64,000 bases of DNA. It comes from Paenibacillus polymyxa M1. GTDB lineage: Bacteria; Bacillota; Bacilli; Paenibacillales; Paenibacillaceae. The stretch is from NCBI RefSeq assembly GCF_000237325.1, contig NC_017543.1, positions 248,001 to 312,000 on the forward strand, read 5' to 3'. Both the position numbers and the translations under genes were made by a program. The number at the start of each line of letters is the position of its first letter. The stretch's first letter is position 1. Under the pieces are notes generated by a model, which had not been told where the DNA came from, did not search any database, and saw only the letters and a program-made list of their open reading frames with translations. Shown in pieces: positions 62,355-64,000 of the stretch.

Positions 62355-62450
62355 TTATTTTCTTTTGAAAAATCTATCATATACAACTAAAGCGACAACA
62401 ATGGTAAACACCTGGAATAAAAACTGTGGTACAAAGATTAAAAAACCCAT
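62355..62450 (-). CDS. Membrane micro-protein, 31 aa
   Basis: On the minus strand, ATG 62450 follows a near-perfect ribosome site AAGGAGGGAA. The product is a single hydrophobic helix (FLIFVPQFLFQVFTIVVALVV) with a basic end (DRFFKRK). Too short for usual gene callers. The size and composition resemble small membrane peptides and type I toxins, but no antisense RNA was identified. Confidence 0.55.
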   Translation of the reverse strand: MGFLIFVPQFLFQVFTIVVALVVYDRFFKRK

Positions 62451-62749
62451 TTAATTCCCTCCTTGAATGGTCTTCTCATTATTATTTTTGAATTACTTCT
62501 TGTATAAAAAACGAAAGATAGTTCTTCTAATTGTAAATTCTCTTCTTATTTTTAGCAAATATGGACAAAGGTTGTAATCTAAATCGATGTATAACCTTGT
62601 TCCTAAGTCTCACATTAAAAAATAGCAGTATATGCTCAACTGTGAAGCTAGAAAACTTAGCATTATGGGTAGAAGATTAGTTGGCAGGCGCACTTGGAAC
62701 GTGCTAGCGCTTAACTCTAAGTGGCAGTACTATAAATCATGAACACAGT

Positions 62750-63002
62750 TTGAATAAATCGGTTCATTATGAATAATAAGCGTGCATAAAATTTGGGAAG
62801 CAAAAATCATGATTGAAAGTAAAGAAGGTCAATTTTAAGTACACCTAGTTTATAAAGTCACTGAGGAGATATATACTCCCATTCGTCAATTTATCGATGT
62901 ACTAGAAACTGAACCGGCAGCGAATGATTTTGCAAAATCCTTTGTTTTGAATCTTCAGAAGTCTGTTCAAAACCTCAAGTAACATATTGAATAAATCGGT
63001 TC
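62750..63002 (+). repeat. 16-bp direct repeat
   Basis: TTGAATAAATCGGTTC occurs at 62750-62765 and 62987-63002, 237 bp apart, flanking the broken ORF at 62809-62982. It could be the footprint of a duplication or a regulatory element; the second copy lies just upstream of the gene at 63021. Confidence 0.75.
62809..62982 (+). pseudogene. Small ORF with in-frame TAA, about 57 aa
   Basis: ATG 62809 opens MIESKEGQF, then TAA (62836-62838), then the same frame continues VHLVYKVTEEIYTPIRQFI and on to LQKSVQNLK, ending at TAA 62980. The downstream part looks like a real helical peptide. Nonsense mutation likely. Confidence 0.5.
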
Positions 63003-63020
63003 TTAAAGGGGATTAAGTAT

Positions 63021-63311
63021 ATGAGAATAAAAAACAATTTAAAAGTTTACAAATTTGATGAAGAAAAATATCAGTTTTTGAAGGAAAATCCCCACAAAAT
63101 AGCTTGGGACGATTTTAAAAGAGGTATAAATGATTTTCCAGATTATGCACAAATAAATAATCCATATCTTGAAAAGGGCAGTTCAGATTACTGGTTTTGG
63201 AGAAAATTCTTCAACGAATTCTTTAAAACTGAGCGTTGTCAGTTTAACTTTATACTTCGCCTTATCAATTCTTTTATGATTACAGGTGAAGAGCTTATTG
63301 CAACAAATTGA
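63021..63311 (+). CDS. Unknown protein, 96 aa
   Basis: The ATG at 63021 follows AAAGGGGATT. It is a soluble aromatic-rich protein (DYWFWRKFFNEFF) with a helical C-terminus. It lies between the 16-bp repeat and the recombinase gene. Function unknown. Confidence 0.55.
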   Translation: MRIKNNLKVYKFDEEKYQFLKENPHKIAWDDFKRGINDFPDYAQINNPYLEKGSSDYWFWRKFFNEFFKTERCQFNFILRLINSFMITGEELIATN

Positions 63312-63365
63312 ATATGATGAGTACATTAGTTCGTTAATCCGTATATACTAACGGAGGCGATTCTG

Positions 63366-63906
63366 ATGGAATTTGTACAACCGATTCGGAGCGTAACGAA
63401 GTTAGAGGAGATGAAGACAGTTCTCCGAAGTCGTTCTGAGCGCGATTGGTTTCTTATGGTAATGGGGATTAACGTTGGACTGCGAATAAGTGATTTGATT
63501 CCTTTATTGGTCCGGGATGTAAGAAATAAATCTCATATTGTAATTCGGGAGAAAAAGACCAGCAAGAAAAAACGGTTCCCCATAAATGCCGAGCTAAGAG
63601 AGATTATTAACGATTATATCAAGGGCAAGAGGGACGATCAGCCATTATTTCCATCCAGGAAGACCGGTAGGAACATTGATCGTGTACAAGCCTATCGTAT
63701 TCTAAACCGCGCAGCTGTGGAGGTTGGGTTGGCTGAAATCGGTACGCATACGTTACGGAAAACCTGGCTATCACTTTTATAAGCGGTACAAAGACGTTGC
63801 TCTTCTTCAGCAGATATTCAATCATTCAGCGCCGCCCATCACCATGAGATACATAGGGATTAACCAAGATATTATTGATCAAGCGATAAGTGGGTTTCAT
63901 TTATAG
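63366..63906 (+). pseudogene. Tyrosine recombinase (integrase) catalytic domain, frameshifted
   Basis: The ATG at 63366 has GGAGG upstream. Catalytic parts appear in order: GLRISDLIPL (Arg I), KKTSKKKRFPI (Lys), HTLRKT (His-x-x-Arg), then after a frameshift near 63766 the other frame gives YHFYKRYKDVALLQQIFNHSAPPITMRYIGI (split here as LLQQIFNHS and TMRYIGI) with the last His and the nucleophile Tyr. As read, frame 1 stops at 63782 before the Tyr. About 180 residues in total, lacking the N-terminal arm domain. Either inactive or a sequencing error. Confidence 0.8.
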
Positions 63907-63918
63907 GAGGATAATTCT

Positions 63919-64000
63919 ATGCTCAATAAATTTAAATTAGTAATTTAAAAACACAACGAACAACCGTTCATTTTTGGAGACGATGAATTGATTCAAAACA
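63919..64000 (+). pseudogene. Start of a gene with early in-frame TAA, cut by the window end
   Basis: ATG 63919 follows AGGAGG. It reads MLNKFKLVI, then TAA, then the same frame continues KHNEQPFIFGDDELIQ to the window edge. Real extent unknown. Confidence 0.4.

Noticed and set aside
1..64000. CRISPR array or tRNA genes
   Set aside because: No regularly spaced repeats of CRISPR type and no cloverleaf with CCA-like end were noticed on reading; a tRNA or CRISPR scanner would be needed to exclude them fully.

Overview
The window is AT-rich, Gram-positive (Firmicute) DNA. Several things point to Paenibacillus or a close relative: strong AGGAGG-type ribosome sites, frequent TTG/GTG starts, an S-layer-homology (SLH) surface protein, AbrB-type regulators, a Spo0E-like phosphatase and a receptor/peptide pair like the AloR-Aip quorum-sensing pairs of Paenibacillus. 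It looks like part of a large conjugative plasmid or integrative element. No tRNA, rRNA, replication initiator, relaxase or VirD4 coupling protein was seen, so those would lie outside.

Layout. 0-17.7 kb: mostly small unknown genes, plus two neighbouring paralogous cytosine-5 DNA methyltransferase genes, each split by a group II intron (the first without an ORF, the second with a reverse transcriptase/HNH maturase), and a DnaN-like sliding clamp. 17.9-27.5 kb: a type IV secretion (conjugation) operon with a VirB2-like pilin, PrgI/VirB3-like protein, TrsD-like protein, VirB4 ATPase, VirB6-like channel, a two-domain cell-wall hydrolase and further membrane or exported proteins. 27.6-30.7 kb: an opposing two-gene operon, a guanidino-group deiminase-like enzyme and a trypsin/NUC1-nuclease fusion, a candidate conflict system. 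31-33 kb: DsbA and DsbB. 33-41 kb: accessory genes (coiled coil-DUF2325, DUF262, GNAT acetyltransferase, small proteins) and intron debris. 41-46.6 kb: a giant secreted Ig-like/Fn3/SLH protein. 47-53.8 kb: regulation (tandem AbrB-zinc-ribbon-HTH genes with a dead third copy, a peptide receptor with its peptide, Spo0E) and an ATP-dependent DNA ligase. 54-64 kb: a HEPN-like gene, unknown genes and increasing decay, ending in a frameshifted tyrosine recombinase.

The most striking signal is a repeated promoter-leader module. Seven sites share a promoter with 17-bp spacing, then about 30 bp past the start of the -10 box a two-tier hairpin (outer stem, one unpaired base, 3-bp inner stem with 4-nt loop, short 3' bulge, outer stem), then a strong intrinsic terminator, then the ribosome site of a gene. 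Stem bases covary between copies (inner pairs GCC/GGC, GTC/GAC, GAC/GTC, GTC/GAT). Three more modules, including those before the conjugation operon, dsbA and the SLH gene, carry a different small hairpin (loop AAGCA) that overlaps the first arm of the terminator. The element therefore appears to carry its own RNA-level regulon, either attenuators or a family of terminator-ended small RNAs. This is inference from sequence; nothing was computed.
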